Shown here one piece after another: positions 7,776 through 15,716 of a stretch of DNA of 64,000 nucleotides (its first letter is position 1; each line of letters starts with the position of its first letter). The notes beneath the pieces were generated by a model, which was given only the letters and a program-made list of their open reading frames with translations, was not told the DNA's origin and searched no databases. This DNA is from HXMU1420-13 sp963691715 (lineage in GTDB: Bacteria > Bacteroidota > Rhodothermia > Balneolales > Balneolaceae). The stretch spans positions 2,914,001 through 2,978,000 of the forward strand of contig OY829281.1 in the NCBI GenBank assembly GCA_963691715.1, given 5' to 3'. A program made the translations under genes and the position numbers.

Positions 7776-10202
7776 TTGTTTGCTGATATAGCGTTTCCCA
7801 CAGCCGTAAGGCAATTATTTACCTATGAAATTCCTAAGGAATTTTTTTCCTATTCTTTATTGGGGAAGAGAGTTTGGGTCCCTTATCGAAATAGCTATTC
7901 CATTGGCGTAATTGTTCGCATACATAATGAGATTCCAAAATTTAAAATCAAAACGATAAAAAAAATTCTAGATCATCAGCCAGTATTGAATGAAGAACTT
8001 CTAGAATTAACTCATTGGATTCATAAATTTTATTTTTGTAGTTGGGGAGAAGTTATTCAGGCCGCTTTACCTTCGGGGTTAAATTTTGTATCAAATACTT
8101 ACGTACGACGTGCTAATGATCAGAAGGTGGCATACACTGAAAGTGAACGATTTGTGCTTTCTGAGTTAGCGACTAATGATAGAATTTTACATCAAGATGT
8201 TTTAAAGAGATGGAGACAAACACCTTATCAAAAAGTGTATAAAAAATTGCTTAAGGATAGTGTTCTACAACTATGGGAAGAACCCGTAATCAAAACAAAA
8301 GAAAAAAAAGTAGCATGGATTGATTGGGGGGAAGGAAAACATCCAAAAGATGCTATTCATTTTTTAGAAACGGTTTCAAAGAAGTTAAAATGGCATCAAA
8401 CTCTACACTATCTTCTAGATAAAGGACTACCTCAAAAACAGGCCGCGATTAATAAAAATGCGAATATTTCTACCTATGCACTAAAAAAATTGAAAGAGTG
8501 TGGGTGGCTTCGTGTCATTGAAAAAGAGAGCAGGGCATATTTTGAGGGATTATCCTTTGCTCCTCACAAATTAAAGGGTTTAAATGTTGAACAAACCCAA
8601 GCATTAGAGCAAATAACAAAAAGTGTAGAAGACCAAACATTTAGTAATTTTTTATTGCACGGCATCACAGGATCCGGTAAAACGGAGGTGTATATTCACA
8701 CCTTAAAGTTGTGTTTAGAAAAACAACGCGGCGGTATTGTCCTTGTCCCAGAAATTGCGCTTACACCGCAAACAGTTGCAAGATTTTATCAGATTTTTGG
8801 AGATAATATTGCCATTTTGCACAGCCGAATGTCGGCTAGTGAACGGTTAGCTGAATGGAGAAGTATTGAGTGTGGGAAGAAGCAGATTGTAATAGGACCG
8901 AGATCTGCAGTATTTGCTCCTATCGCCAATTTAGGAGCCATAATCCTAGATGAAGAACATGATTCGTCTTATAAGCAGATTGATCCTGCACCCAGATATC
9001 ATGCACGAGAGGTTGCAATAATGAGAGCAAATGCATGTAATGCAGTTATAATAATGGGTTCGGCAACCCCTAGTATGCAAGCCTTGAATATGGTTCATCA
9101 ACATAAAGCAACGCTTTTAACGATGAAGAAACGACATGCAGTTGCAACTTTACCTGAAATTGAAATTATTGATTTAACTCAATATACGGGTGCAATGCGA
9201 GGATCCATGAGCATAGCACTTTATGAGGCGGTGAGTAATTCGTTACAAAGACAAGAACAGGTTATTTTACTATTTAATCGGCGCGGTTTTGCTAACTATG
9301 TGCAATGCGCAACATGTGGGCATATTCCTAAGAGCCCTGAGAGTTCCGTGAGTCTTACCTACCATAAACGCTCTAATATGCTTATGTGTCATTATTCTGG
9401 ATATGCTAGAAAAATGGATATTCAATGTGAAGTATGTGGTTCATATGAATTACTTATTCAAGGAGCAGGTACCCAAAAAATCGAAGAAGAGGTAGCTTCA
9501 TTATTCCCGAAGGCACGTATTCTAAGATTTGATAAAGATTCTACCTCAAAAAAAGGATCTCATAAAGAAATATTAACGAAATTTGGAAATGGAGAAGCAG
9601 ATATTTTAGTGGGTACACAGTTAGTTGCAAAAGGGCTGGATTTTCCTAATGTAACAACGGTTGGGGTTATTGATGCAGACACGGAACAAGCATTTCCCTC
9701 TTTCACAGCTGGCGAACGACTTTATCAACTTTTAAGCCAAGTTGCTGGTAGATCTGGTAGAGCAGATAAAAAAGGGAAGGTGTATATACAAACAAGGCAG
9801 GCGAAAAATAGGGCCATCCAATTTGCAAGTATGCATGATTATGAAGGTTTTGCGAAACAAGAAATGGGTGACAGAAAAACCTTAAATTACCCCCCGTTTT
9901 CTCGTATTACTACGTTTAATTTTAAAGGGGTTGATGAAGGAAAAGTGATTCAATCAGCAAGAACAATGGAAAAAATTTTACAAGATCTATTACCAGATAA
10001 TGAACTATTAGGTCCTGCAGCTGGTGTTATCGGTTGGTTAAGTGGGCAGTACATTTGGGAATTATCTTTAAAATTTAATTCGGATAAAGGTGCAAATTAT
10101 ATTGAAAAAGTATTAGATATAATTATGACAAGATATTTAAAAATAAATGCTTATAGTATAAAAATGGTGCGCTTAAATATTAATGTAGATGCACAACGAT
10201 AA
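7776..10202 (+). CDS. priA: Primosomal protein N' (replication restart helicase) with one altered zinc site
   Basis: 3'-5' superfamily 2 helicase that rebuilds the replisome at stalled forks; 808 residues. Visible parts: N-terminal DNA-binding domain, Walker A GITGSGKTEVY (about residue 295), DEEH box ILDEEHDSSYK, GSATPS, motif VI QVAGRSGRADKKG. The cysteine region keeps the exact family spacing C-x2-C-x5-X-x2-X-x14-C-x2-X-x9-C-x2-C. Cysteines are at 511, 514, 538, 551 and 554, but serines occupy 520, 523 and 541. In the nested arrangement known for enterobacterial PriA, the outer zinc site would be intact and the inner one would keep one cysteine of four. The start is a TTG at 7776 (reads MFADIAFPTAVRQ, matching PriA N-termini); I see no ribosome binding site or ATG. 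Confidence 0.95.
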   Translation: MFADIAFPTAVRQLFTYEIPKEFFSYSLLGKRVWVPYRNSYSIGVIVRIHNEIPKFKIKTIKKILDHQPVLNEELLELTHWIHKFYFCSWGEVIQAALPSGLNFVSNTYVRRANDQKVAYTESERFVLSELATNDRILHQDVLKRWRQTPYQKVYKKLLKDSVLQLWEEPVIKTKEKKVAWIDWGEGKHPKDAIHFLETVSKKLKWHQTLHYLLDKGLPQKQAAINKNANISTYALKKLKECGWLRVIEKESRAYFEGLSFAPHKLKGLNVEQTQALEQITKSVEDQTFSNFLLHGITGSGKTEVYIHTLKLCLEKQRGGIVLVPEIALTPQTVARFYQIFGDNIAILHSRMSASERLAEWRSIECGKKQIVIGPRSAVFAPIANLGAIILDEEHDSSYKQIDPAPRYHAREVAIMRANACNAVIIMGSATPSMQALNMVHQHKATLLTMKKRHAVATLPEIEIIDLTQYTGAMRGSMSIALYEAVSNSLQRQEQVILLFNRRGFANYVQCATCGHIPKSPESSVSLTYHKRSNMLMCHYSGYARKMDIQCEVCGSYELLIQGAGTQKIEEEVASLFPKARILRFDKDSTSKKGSHKEILTKFGNGEADILVGTQLVAKGLDFPNVTTVGVIDADTEQAFPSFTAGERLYQLLSQVAGRSGRADKKGKVYIQTRQAKNRAIQFASMHDYEGFAKQEMGDRKTLNYPPFSRITTFNFKGVDEGKVIQSARTMEKILQDLLPDNELLGPAAGVIGWLSGQYIWELSLKFNSDKGANYIEKVLDIIMTRYLKINAYSIKMVRLNINVDAQR

Positions 10203-10259
10203 AAGGTTGCAAGTACGCTAAGAAAGTATGTATATACACTATAATTTAAACTACAGCTT

Positions 10260-12188
10260 ATGGGTGATACAAGAGTAAAATTAGCACAGTCTAACGAAGA
10301 AATTCAGAACTTCATGAAGAATGTTCTTAAAGATTTGCGTGCGCTTGAAAGAATGTTAGAAGAAGAATGGTTCGAAACAGATCCTATAAGAATTGGAGCA
10401 GAGCAAGAATTATGTCTAATTGATAGAAATGCAAAACCATTTCTTGGCGCTAATGATATTTTAAATAGACTTAATGATCCAAATTTCACCCATGAGTTTG
10501 CAAAATTTAATCTCGAGATTAATCTAAACCCACCATTAGAATTTAAAGGTGATTGTCTTTCTCAGATGGAGCATAACTTACAGCGAGATGTAGCGAGAGT
10601 TAGAGAAATAGCAGATGAATTTGATGCTGATGTTTTGTTAACTGGAATTTTACCAACAATTAGAAAATCGGATGTTAGTTTAAATAGTTTGACAGAAATT
10701 TCACGTTACAAAGCACTCTGTGATGCCATTGATAATTTGCGAGGGAAGGAATATGAACTTCGTATTCAAGGGATGGATGAACTGTTGATGAAATTCGATA
10801 CTCCGATGTTAGAAGGGTGTAATACGGGGTTTCAGGTCCATCTTCAAACTAAACCCTCAGAATTTGTATCAAAATATAATGCTGCGCTAGCTATTTCAGC
10901 ACCAGTACTTGCATCAGCGGTAAATTCAGCCGTTTTTCTTGGAAAAAGACTTTGGGCAGAAACGAGAATTGCTCTATTTCATCAGTCGGTCGATACCCGA
11001 GGAGTAGGTGATCATTTACGAGATAGTAGTCCTCGCGTAACATTTGGAAATTCATGGATTAAAGATTCTATTCTTGACATCTATAAGGATGACATTTCGA
11101 GGTATCGCGTTCTTTTAAGCTCCGATATCGAAGAAGATGTGCAGGCAATGATGGACAAAGGAATCCCTCCAGAGCTTATGGCCTTAAAGGTGCATAATGG
11201 TACAGTTTATCGCTGGAATAGAGCATGTTATGGAGTGGGGGGAGGAAAACCTCACCTTCGTATTGAAAATCGAGTGTTACCGTCTGGGCCAACAGTAATT
11301 GATGAAATGGCAAACACTGCATTTTGGCTTGGATTATTAAACGGTTTTGAAGATGAGCATTCAGATATCACAAAAGAATTAGATTTTGATGATGCAAAAC
11401 TGAATTTCTTCGCTGCATCAAAAATGGGGTTAGATACGAATTTTGAATGGACAAAGGGAAGAAAAATAAATGCGAAAGAACTAATTCTAAGTGAATTATT
11501 ACCTCTAGCAAAACATGGATTAGAAAAAGCTGATATCACCAAATCAGATATTGATACTTATTTGTCTGTAATTCATGATAGGGTAGAAAGCTTGAAAACA
11601 GGTGCTTACTGGATGGTAAAATCTTATGGTAATATTATTAAGGAAGGAAATCGTGAGCAAGCATTAACTACTGTAACTGCATCTATGCTTAAAAATCAGA
11701 AGAAGGGGGAGCCAGTGCATAAATGGGGGCTTGCGAAATTTGAAGATGTTACGGCCTGGACTCCTTCAAAGCTTTTAGTAGAAGAATTTATGACGACTGA
11801 TTTGTTTACAGCAAGAAAAGACGATTTAATTGAATTTGTATCCAATCTTATGGATTGGCGATCAATAAGATACATTCCAATCGAAGATGATCGAAAACAT
11901 TTGGTAGGTTTAGTTTCAATGAGAATGGTAATGAGAGAATATTCCAGAGTTATTTCTAACGATAATATTCAAAGTGTACAGTTAAGTGATTTTATGATAA
12001 AAAATCCAATTACTATTCATCCTGAAGCATCTATTATGGAGGCTATGAATATTATGACAGAGCATAAAATCGGATGTTTGCCAGTGGTGAAGAATAGTCG
12101 ATTAGTTGGTATTATAACAGAGAACAATTACATGGATATTACTCGGCGTTTATTGTACGCCCTGGCTGGAGAAAAGGAAGATAATTAA
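10260..12188 (+). CDS. GCS2-type carboxylate-amine ligase fused to a CBS domain pair
   Basis: Fusion protein of 642 residues. The first about 470 residues resemble the glutamate-cysteine ligase 2 (YbdK-like) superfamily: GAEQELCLIDRNAKP, NLEINLNPP, QGMDELLMKFDTPMLEGCNTGFQVHLQ and PHLRIENRVLPSGPTV contain the Glu/His/Arg metal- and substrate-binding positions. The last about 130 residues hold two CBS motifs (VEEFMTTDLFTARKDDLIEFV and LSDFMIKNPITIHPEASIMEA), which in other proteins bind adenosine nucleotides and regulate the partner domain. The gene overlaps the downstream AspA/AstE-like deacylase by one base (TAATG), so the two are probably co-translated. A ligase with a hydrolase suggests making and trimming of an amide-linked small molecule or peptide; the substrate is unknown. 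Confidence 0.85.
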   Translation: MGDTRVKLAQSNEEIQNFMKNVLKDLRALERMLEEEWFETDPIRIGAEQELCLIDRNAKPFLGANDILNRLNDPNFTHEFAKFNLEINLNPPLEFKGDCLSQMEHNLQRDVARVREIADEFDADVLLTGILPTIRKSDVSLNSLTEISRYKALCDAIDNLRGKEYELRIQGMDELLMKFDTPMLEGCNTGFQVHLQTKPSEFVSKYNAALAISAPVLASAVNSAVFLGKRLWAETRIALFHQSVDTRGVGDHLRDSSPRVTFGNSWIKDSILDIYKDDISRYRVLLSSDIEEDVQAMMDKGIPPELMALKVHNGTVYRWNRACYGVGGGKPHLRIENRVLPSGPTVIDEMANTAFWLGLLNGFEDEHSDITKELDFDDAKLNFFAASKMGLDTNFEWTKGRKINAKELILSELLPLAKHGLEKADITKSDIDTYLSVIHDRVESLKTGAYWMVKSYGNIIKEGNREQALTTVTASMLKNQKKGEPVHKWGLAKFEDVTAWTPSKLLVEEFMTTDLFTARKDDLIEFVSNLMDWRSIRYIPIEDDRKHLVGLVSMRMVMREYSRVISNDNIQSVQLSDFMIKNPITIHPEASIMEAMNIMTEHKIGCLPVVKNSRLVGIITENNYMDITRRLLYALAGEKEDN

Positions 12189-13138
12189 TGCAAGCTATTC
12201 AACAGGATCAGCATACACACAAAGAAGAAGCTTTAAAACATTGCATAGGAGATGTAAAAGGCCACATAAACGGACCTACCATTGTTGCAGTGGCAGGAAT
12301 ACATGGAAATGAACCCACTGGAGTAGAGGCTATTGAATATCTCATAGATCAATTAGAACCTAATAAAGAATTTTTAAAAGGTCGCTTTATTGGATTAAGA
12401 GGTAATCTTAAAGCTCTAGAGAAGAATGTCAGATTTATTGATGAAGATATGAACCGTCTTTGGGTTACCTCGATGTTAGATAAAATTAGAAGAACACCAT
12501 TCGAAGATTTAAAGAGTTCTGAGCGAAAAGAAGTAAAAGAGTTACTATCAATTTTAGATCCAATCGTATACAGTAATGAAGAATTGATATATATTGATCT
12601 ACATACATTTTCAAATAAAGGAGCAATGTTTACCATAACTCCAAAAGAAACTCGACATATTAATTTAATTAGCTCGTTAAAGATTCCTTTAGTGTTTGGA
12701 ATTGAGCATACGTTAATTGGTACATCCATGGAATATGTTGAAGAAGCAGGACATCTTGGATTTGCCTTTGAAAGTGGAACCCATGGAAGTGAAATAGCTA
12801 AACTCAATGCTATTGCTGGTCTAATGACTTTAATGGTTGATGGAGGATATTTTCCAGCAGAAAAGTTAGACAAATTTGAAATGTATTTTTCATATTTGAT
12901 GGATAAAGTTGATGGATTTCCTCATAAACTCGATTTTGTCTATAAACACATTATAGAAGAGAAAGACGAATTTTTGATGAATCCAGGGTTTAAGAATTTT
13001 GACCCAGTAAAAAAGGGTGATTGGTTAGCTACCGACAAACACGGCAAAATCAAAGCACAAAACGATGGCTATTTATTAATGCCGTTATATCAACAACAAG
13101 GATATGATGGTTTTTTTATTGTGAGGAATAGTGAGTAA
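12188..13138 (+). CDS. Succinylglutamate desuccinylase/aspartoacylase family zinc deacylase
   Basis: Zinc-dependent deacylase of 316 residues, of the M14-related AstE/AspA fold. Zinc ligands are visible: His and Glu in GIHGNEPTG (about residues 38-46) and His in IYIDLHTFSN (about 137-146); the catalytic glutamate is probably in GFAFESGTHG. Most relatives cleave N-acyl amino acids. The start ATG overlaps the stop of the GCS2-CBS gene, and its own stop overlaps the scpB start by eight bases, so it sits in a tight operon. Its role with the upstream amidoligase is inferred from this linkage only. Confidence 0.85.
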   Translation: MQAIQQDQHTHKEEALKHCIGDVKGHINGPTIVAVAGIHGNEPTGVEAIEYLIDQLEPNKEFLKGRFIGLRGNLKALEKNVRFIDEDMNRLWVTSMLDKIRRTPFEDLKSSERKEVKELLSILDPIVYSNEELIYIDLHTFSNKGAMFTITPKETRHINLISSLKIPLVFGIEHTLIGTSMEYVEEAGHLGFAFESGTHGSEIAKLNAIAGLMTLMVDGGYFPAEKLDKFEMYFSYLMDKVDGFPHKLDFVYKHIIEEKDEFLMNPGFKNFDPVKKGDWLATDKHGKIKAQNDGYLLMPLYQQQGYDGFFIVRNSE

Positions 13139-13844
13139 AAAACTAAATGATTATCAGTTTATAGATGGAAGTAGGCTTTCATCAGTTATTGAAGCATTAA
13201 TTTTTGCAAGTGATGAACCCATATCCGCCCAAAAAATAAGAACTATTATTGTAGAGCAAGAAGATCAAATTGAGATTGATGAAAACATTGTCGTAGAGTT
13301 TATTGACAAATTAAACGAACGATACGACGAACAAGGTATGAGTTTTAGAATTCAGCCGTTAGCAGGAGGCTATACCTTTGCAACGCAACAGAAATATCAC
13401 TACTGGTTAAGTGTTTTTCAGCATCAAAATGCATTTAGAAAACTTTCTCAATCTGCCATAGAAACACTCGCTATAATAGCATATCGCCAACCAATAACTA
13501 AACCAGAGATTGATCAAATTCGAGGTGTTGATTCTGGTTATATCGTACGCCAATTGATGGAAAAAACATTAATTGAAGTATTTGGGAGATCCGATAGTCC
13601 AGGCAAACCTTTACTATACAGAACAACAAAGTATTTTTTAAGGCATTTTGGATTAAACGATGTAACTGAGCTTCCAAAACCAAGAGAAATAGAAGAAATT
13701 TTGAAAGACGATGATATGGCCGAACATCGGCAGTTATTGCTTGAACGTCAAATGATGATGGAGTATGATAATGAAGAAAGAATAGAAGAAACAGGAAATG
13801 ATGATAATACTGCTGCTGATATTCCTTCAAGTGAAGAGGAATAA
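13131..13844 (+). CDS. scpB: Segregation and condensation protein B
   Basis: Subunit of the SMC-ScpAB condensin that organises and segregates the chromosome. The protein has 237 residues with two winged-helix domains: SSVIEALIFASDEPISAQKIR at the start and LSQSAIETLAIIAYRQPITKPEIDQIRGVDSG in the middle, both hallmark ScpB segments. The C-terminal 45 residues are acidic and probably disordered. It starts with GTG at 13131 inside the end of the preceding gene. scpA is not in the window. Confidence 0.95.
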   Translation: MSKKLNDYQFIDGSRLSSVIEALIFASDEPISAQKIRTIIVEQEDQIEIDENIVVEFIDKLNERYDEQGMSFRIQPLAGGYTFATQQKYHYWLSVFQHQNAFRKLSQSAIETLAIIAYRQPITKPEIDQIRGVDSGYIVRQLMEKTLIEVFGRSDSPGKPLLYRTTKYFLRHFGLNDVTELPKPREIEEILKDDDMAEHRQLLLERQMMMEYDNEERIEETGNDDNTAADIPSSEEE

Positions 13845-13853
13845 CTATTATAT

Positions 13854-14741
13854 GTGAAACCAATAATGCAACCGAGAAGAAGAAAAACATCGCCAAATAA
13901 ATCCTCTTTCAAGGATAAAAATAAGAATAGTGAAAAATCTCAACGTTCAAAGAAAAAGAACTCAAAAAATAGTAATACAGTAAGTCAAAATTACTCTATA
14001 TCAGAAGATATTAGAATAAATAAATTCATCGCCCATGCAGGGTTATGTTCCAGAAGAGAAGCAGATGTTCTAATTGCAGAGGGAAAAGTAGAAGTAAATG
14101 GGTTGGTGGTTACCGAACTTGGGCTAAAGGTAAATCAGCGAGATAAAATCGTTGTGGATGGTCAAACCTTAAGTCTAGAACCATTTGTTTATTTATTACT
14201 TCATAAACCAAAGAACACAATAACTACTACCGAAGATGATCGTGGTAGGAATACAGTGTTAGATGAAATTGAAAATGCTACCGGTTATCGAGTGTATCCA
14301 GTTGGGCGATTAGATAGAAATACTACGGGTTTATTGATTCTAACAAATGATGGTGATTTAGCTCATCGATTGATGCACCCGAGTTTTAAAGTGCGGAAAA
14401 CATATGAGGTAACAACCACCCGTGAGCTTTCTGATAAAGAATTAGGTAGCTTTCTGCAAGGGATTGATTTAGAAGATGGAGTTGCCGTTGGCCATAACGT
14501 CAAACGTTTTGCAGATATGAAACATAGCTTTCTTATTTCTGTTTTTGAAGGCCGTAATCGATTAATTCGGCGAATGGTTGAATTTCATAATGCCGACGTA
14601 ACAAAGCTCAAAAGAATTGAATATGCAGGATTAAGTCTTAAAGGAGTATCAAATGGAAGGTGGCGTTTTTTAAAGCAAACGGAGATTAATAATCTTCGAA
14701 AACTTGTAAAACTAGACGCCCTCGATTTTAAAAAAGGATAA
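13854..14741 (+). CDS. rluB: 23S rRNA pseudouridine synthase, RluB/RsuA family
   Basis: Converts a specific uridine in rRNA to pseudouridine. The 295 residues start with a strongly basic, Ser/Lys/Asn-rich extension of about 50 residues. An S4 RNA-binding domain follows (RINKFIAHAGLCSRREADVLIAEGKVEVNG). The catalytic domain has the motif GRLDRNTTGLLILTNDG with its essential Asp, and GRNRLIRRM near the end. A GTG at 13854 and an ATG at 13866 are both possible starts. It follows scpB by nine bases, a pairing common in bacteria (scpA-scpB-rluB). RluB versus RsuA/RluE cannot be settled from motif reading alone, though the scpB linkage favours RluB. Confidence 0.92.
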   Translation: MKPIMQPRRRKTSPNKSSFKDKNKNSEKSQRSKKKNSKNSNTVSQNYSISEDIRINKFIAHAGLCSRREADVLIAEGKVEVNGLVVTELGLKVNQRDKIVVDGQTLSLEPFVYLLLHKPKNTITTTEDDRGRNTVLDEIENATGYRVYPVGRLDRNTTGLLILTNDGDLAHRLMHPSFKVRKTYEVTTTRELSDKELGSFLQGIDLEDGVAVGHNVKRFADMKHSFLISVFEGRNRLIRRMVEFHNADVTKLKRIEYAGLSLKGVSNGRWRFLKQTEINNLRKLVKLDALDFKKG

Positions 14742-14742
14742 T

Positions 14743-15618
14743 ATGGCATTTGATAATATCTCGGTGAGTTCAGGAATCATCGATTCTACAGAAGGTAATC
14801 CCATCCGATGGGATTTATATACTCCAATAAGTGGAACTCACAGAATACATCCTGTAATTTTGTTTATTCATGGTTTTAAAGGATTCAAAGATTGGGGGGC
14901 TTTTCCTGATGCTTGCGAAGAATTAGCTCGTAGTGGATTTGGAGTGGTAGCTTTCAATTTGTCGCTCAATGGTACTGGTGAAAACAAATACGAATTTGAA
15001 CGATTGGATTTATTTGCACGTCAGACCTTCTCTCAAGATTTAAAAGATATTGCAACGGTAATTGATGCTCTTCAGAAAGGTAAGATTAAAGATACTCATA
15101 CCTCTTTGAATACAGATTGTATCGGAATAATTGGACACTCTCGAGGAGGACATGTAGCGGTTGTGGCAGCTGCAGAATTTGAAGCTATTCAATGTTTGGT
15201 AACATGGAGCGCTGTGGCTAATTATCTTGAATTTTGGTCGGATTCAATGAAATCTGATTGGGATAAAAACGGAGTCACTGAAATTATGAATTCCAGAACG
15301 AACCAAACAATGCCACTAAATAAATCTGTTTTTGAAGATGCACAAACCAATGAACACCGGGTTATCGCATTACATAGGGTAAAGGAAGTAGTTGCACCTT
15401 CTCTATTCATCCATGGTAAGGAAGATGAAACCGTTCCCCATAGTCATGCAGAGGAATTATACAGTAATTCAGGAGCAAAGAAGAAAGCTATAAAACTCAT
15501 TGTAAAAGCGGGGCATACCTATGGGGTTTCTCATCCTTTTGAATTAATTGATTTCCCAAAACCTTTTCAAAAATTGATAGATGAAACGATTGATTGGTTT
15601 GGTGAATATTTGAAGTAA
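14743..15618 (+). CDS. Alpha/beta hydrolase (dienelactone hydrolase-like)
   Basis: Hydrolase of 291 residues without a signal peptide, so cytoplasmic. The fold signatures are the oxyanion loop LFIHGFKGFKDWG (about residues 40-52), the nucleophile elbow GHSRGGH (serine near residue 133), the acid in HGKEDETVP (about 225-233) and the base in AGHTYGVSHP (about 256-265). The substrate is unknown; relatives are esterases or peptidases. It follows rluB with one base between stop and start, so it is probably the last gene of the priA-to-rluB run. Confidence 0.85.
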   Translation: MAFDNISVSSGIIDSTEGNPIRWDLYTPISGTHRIHPVILFIHGFKGFKDWGAFPDACEELARSGFGVVAFNLSLNGTGENKYEFERLDLFARQTFSQDLKDIATVIDALQKGKIKDTHTSLNTDCIGIIGHSRGGHVAVVAAAEFEAIQCLVTWSAVANYLEFWSDSMKSDWDKNGVTEIMNSRTNQTMPLNKSVFEDAQTNEHRVIALHRVKEVVAPSLFIHGKEDETVPHSHAEELYSNSGAKKKAIKLIVKAGHTYGVSHPFELIDFPKPFQKLIDETIDWFGEYLK

Positions 15619-15716
15619 TTGCAAATGCATCGACTTTTCAAGTAATTACATCATTCACAACTTTTTTCAATTTAAACTTGTTTGCGCGAATATCTAATTA
15701 CATTTTAAGATTACAT

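Noticed and set aside
12349..12873. 174-codon frame antisense to the AspA/AstE-like gene
   Set aside because: Shadow of a well-supported gene on the other strand; no motif, no start context.
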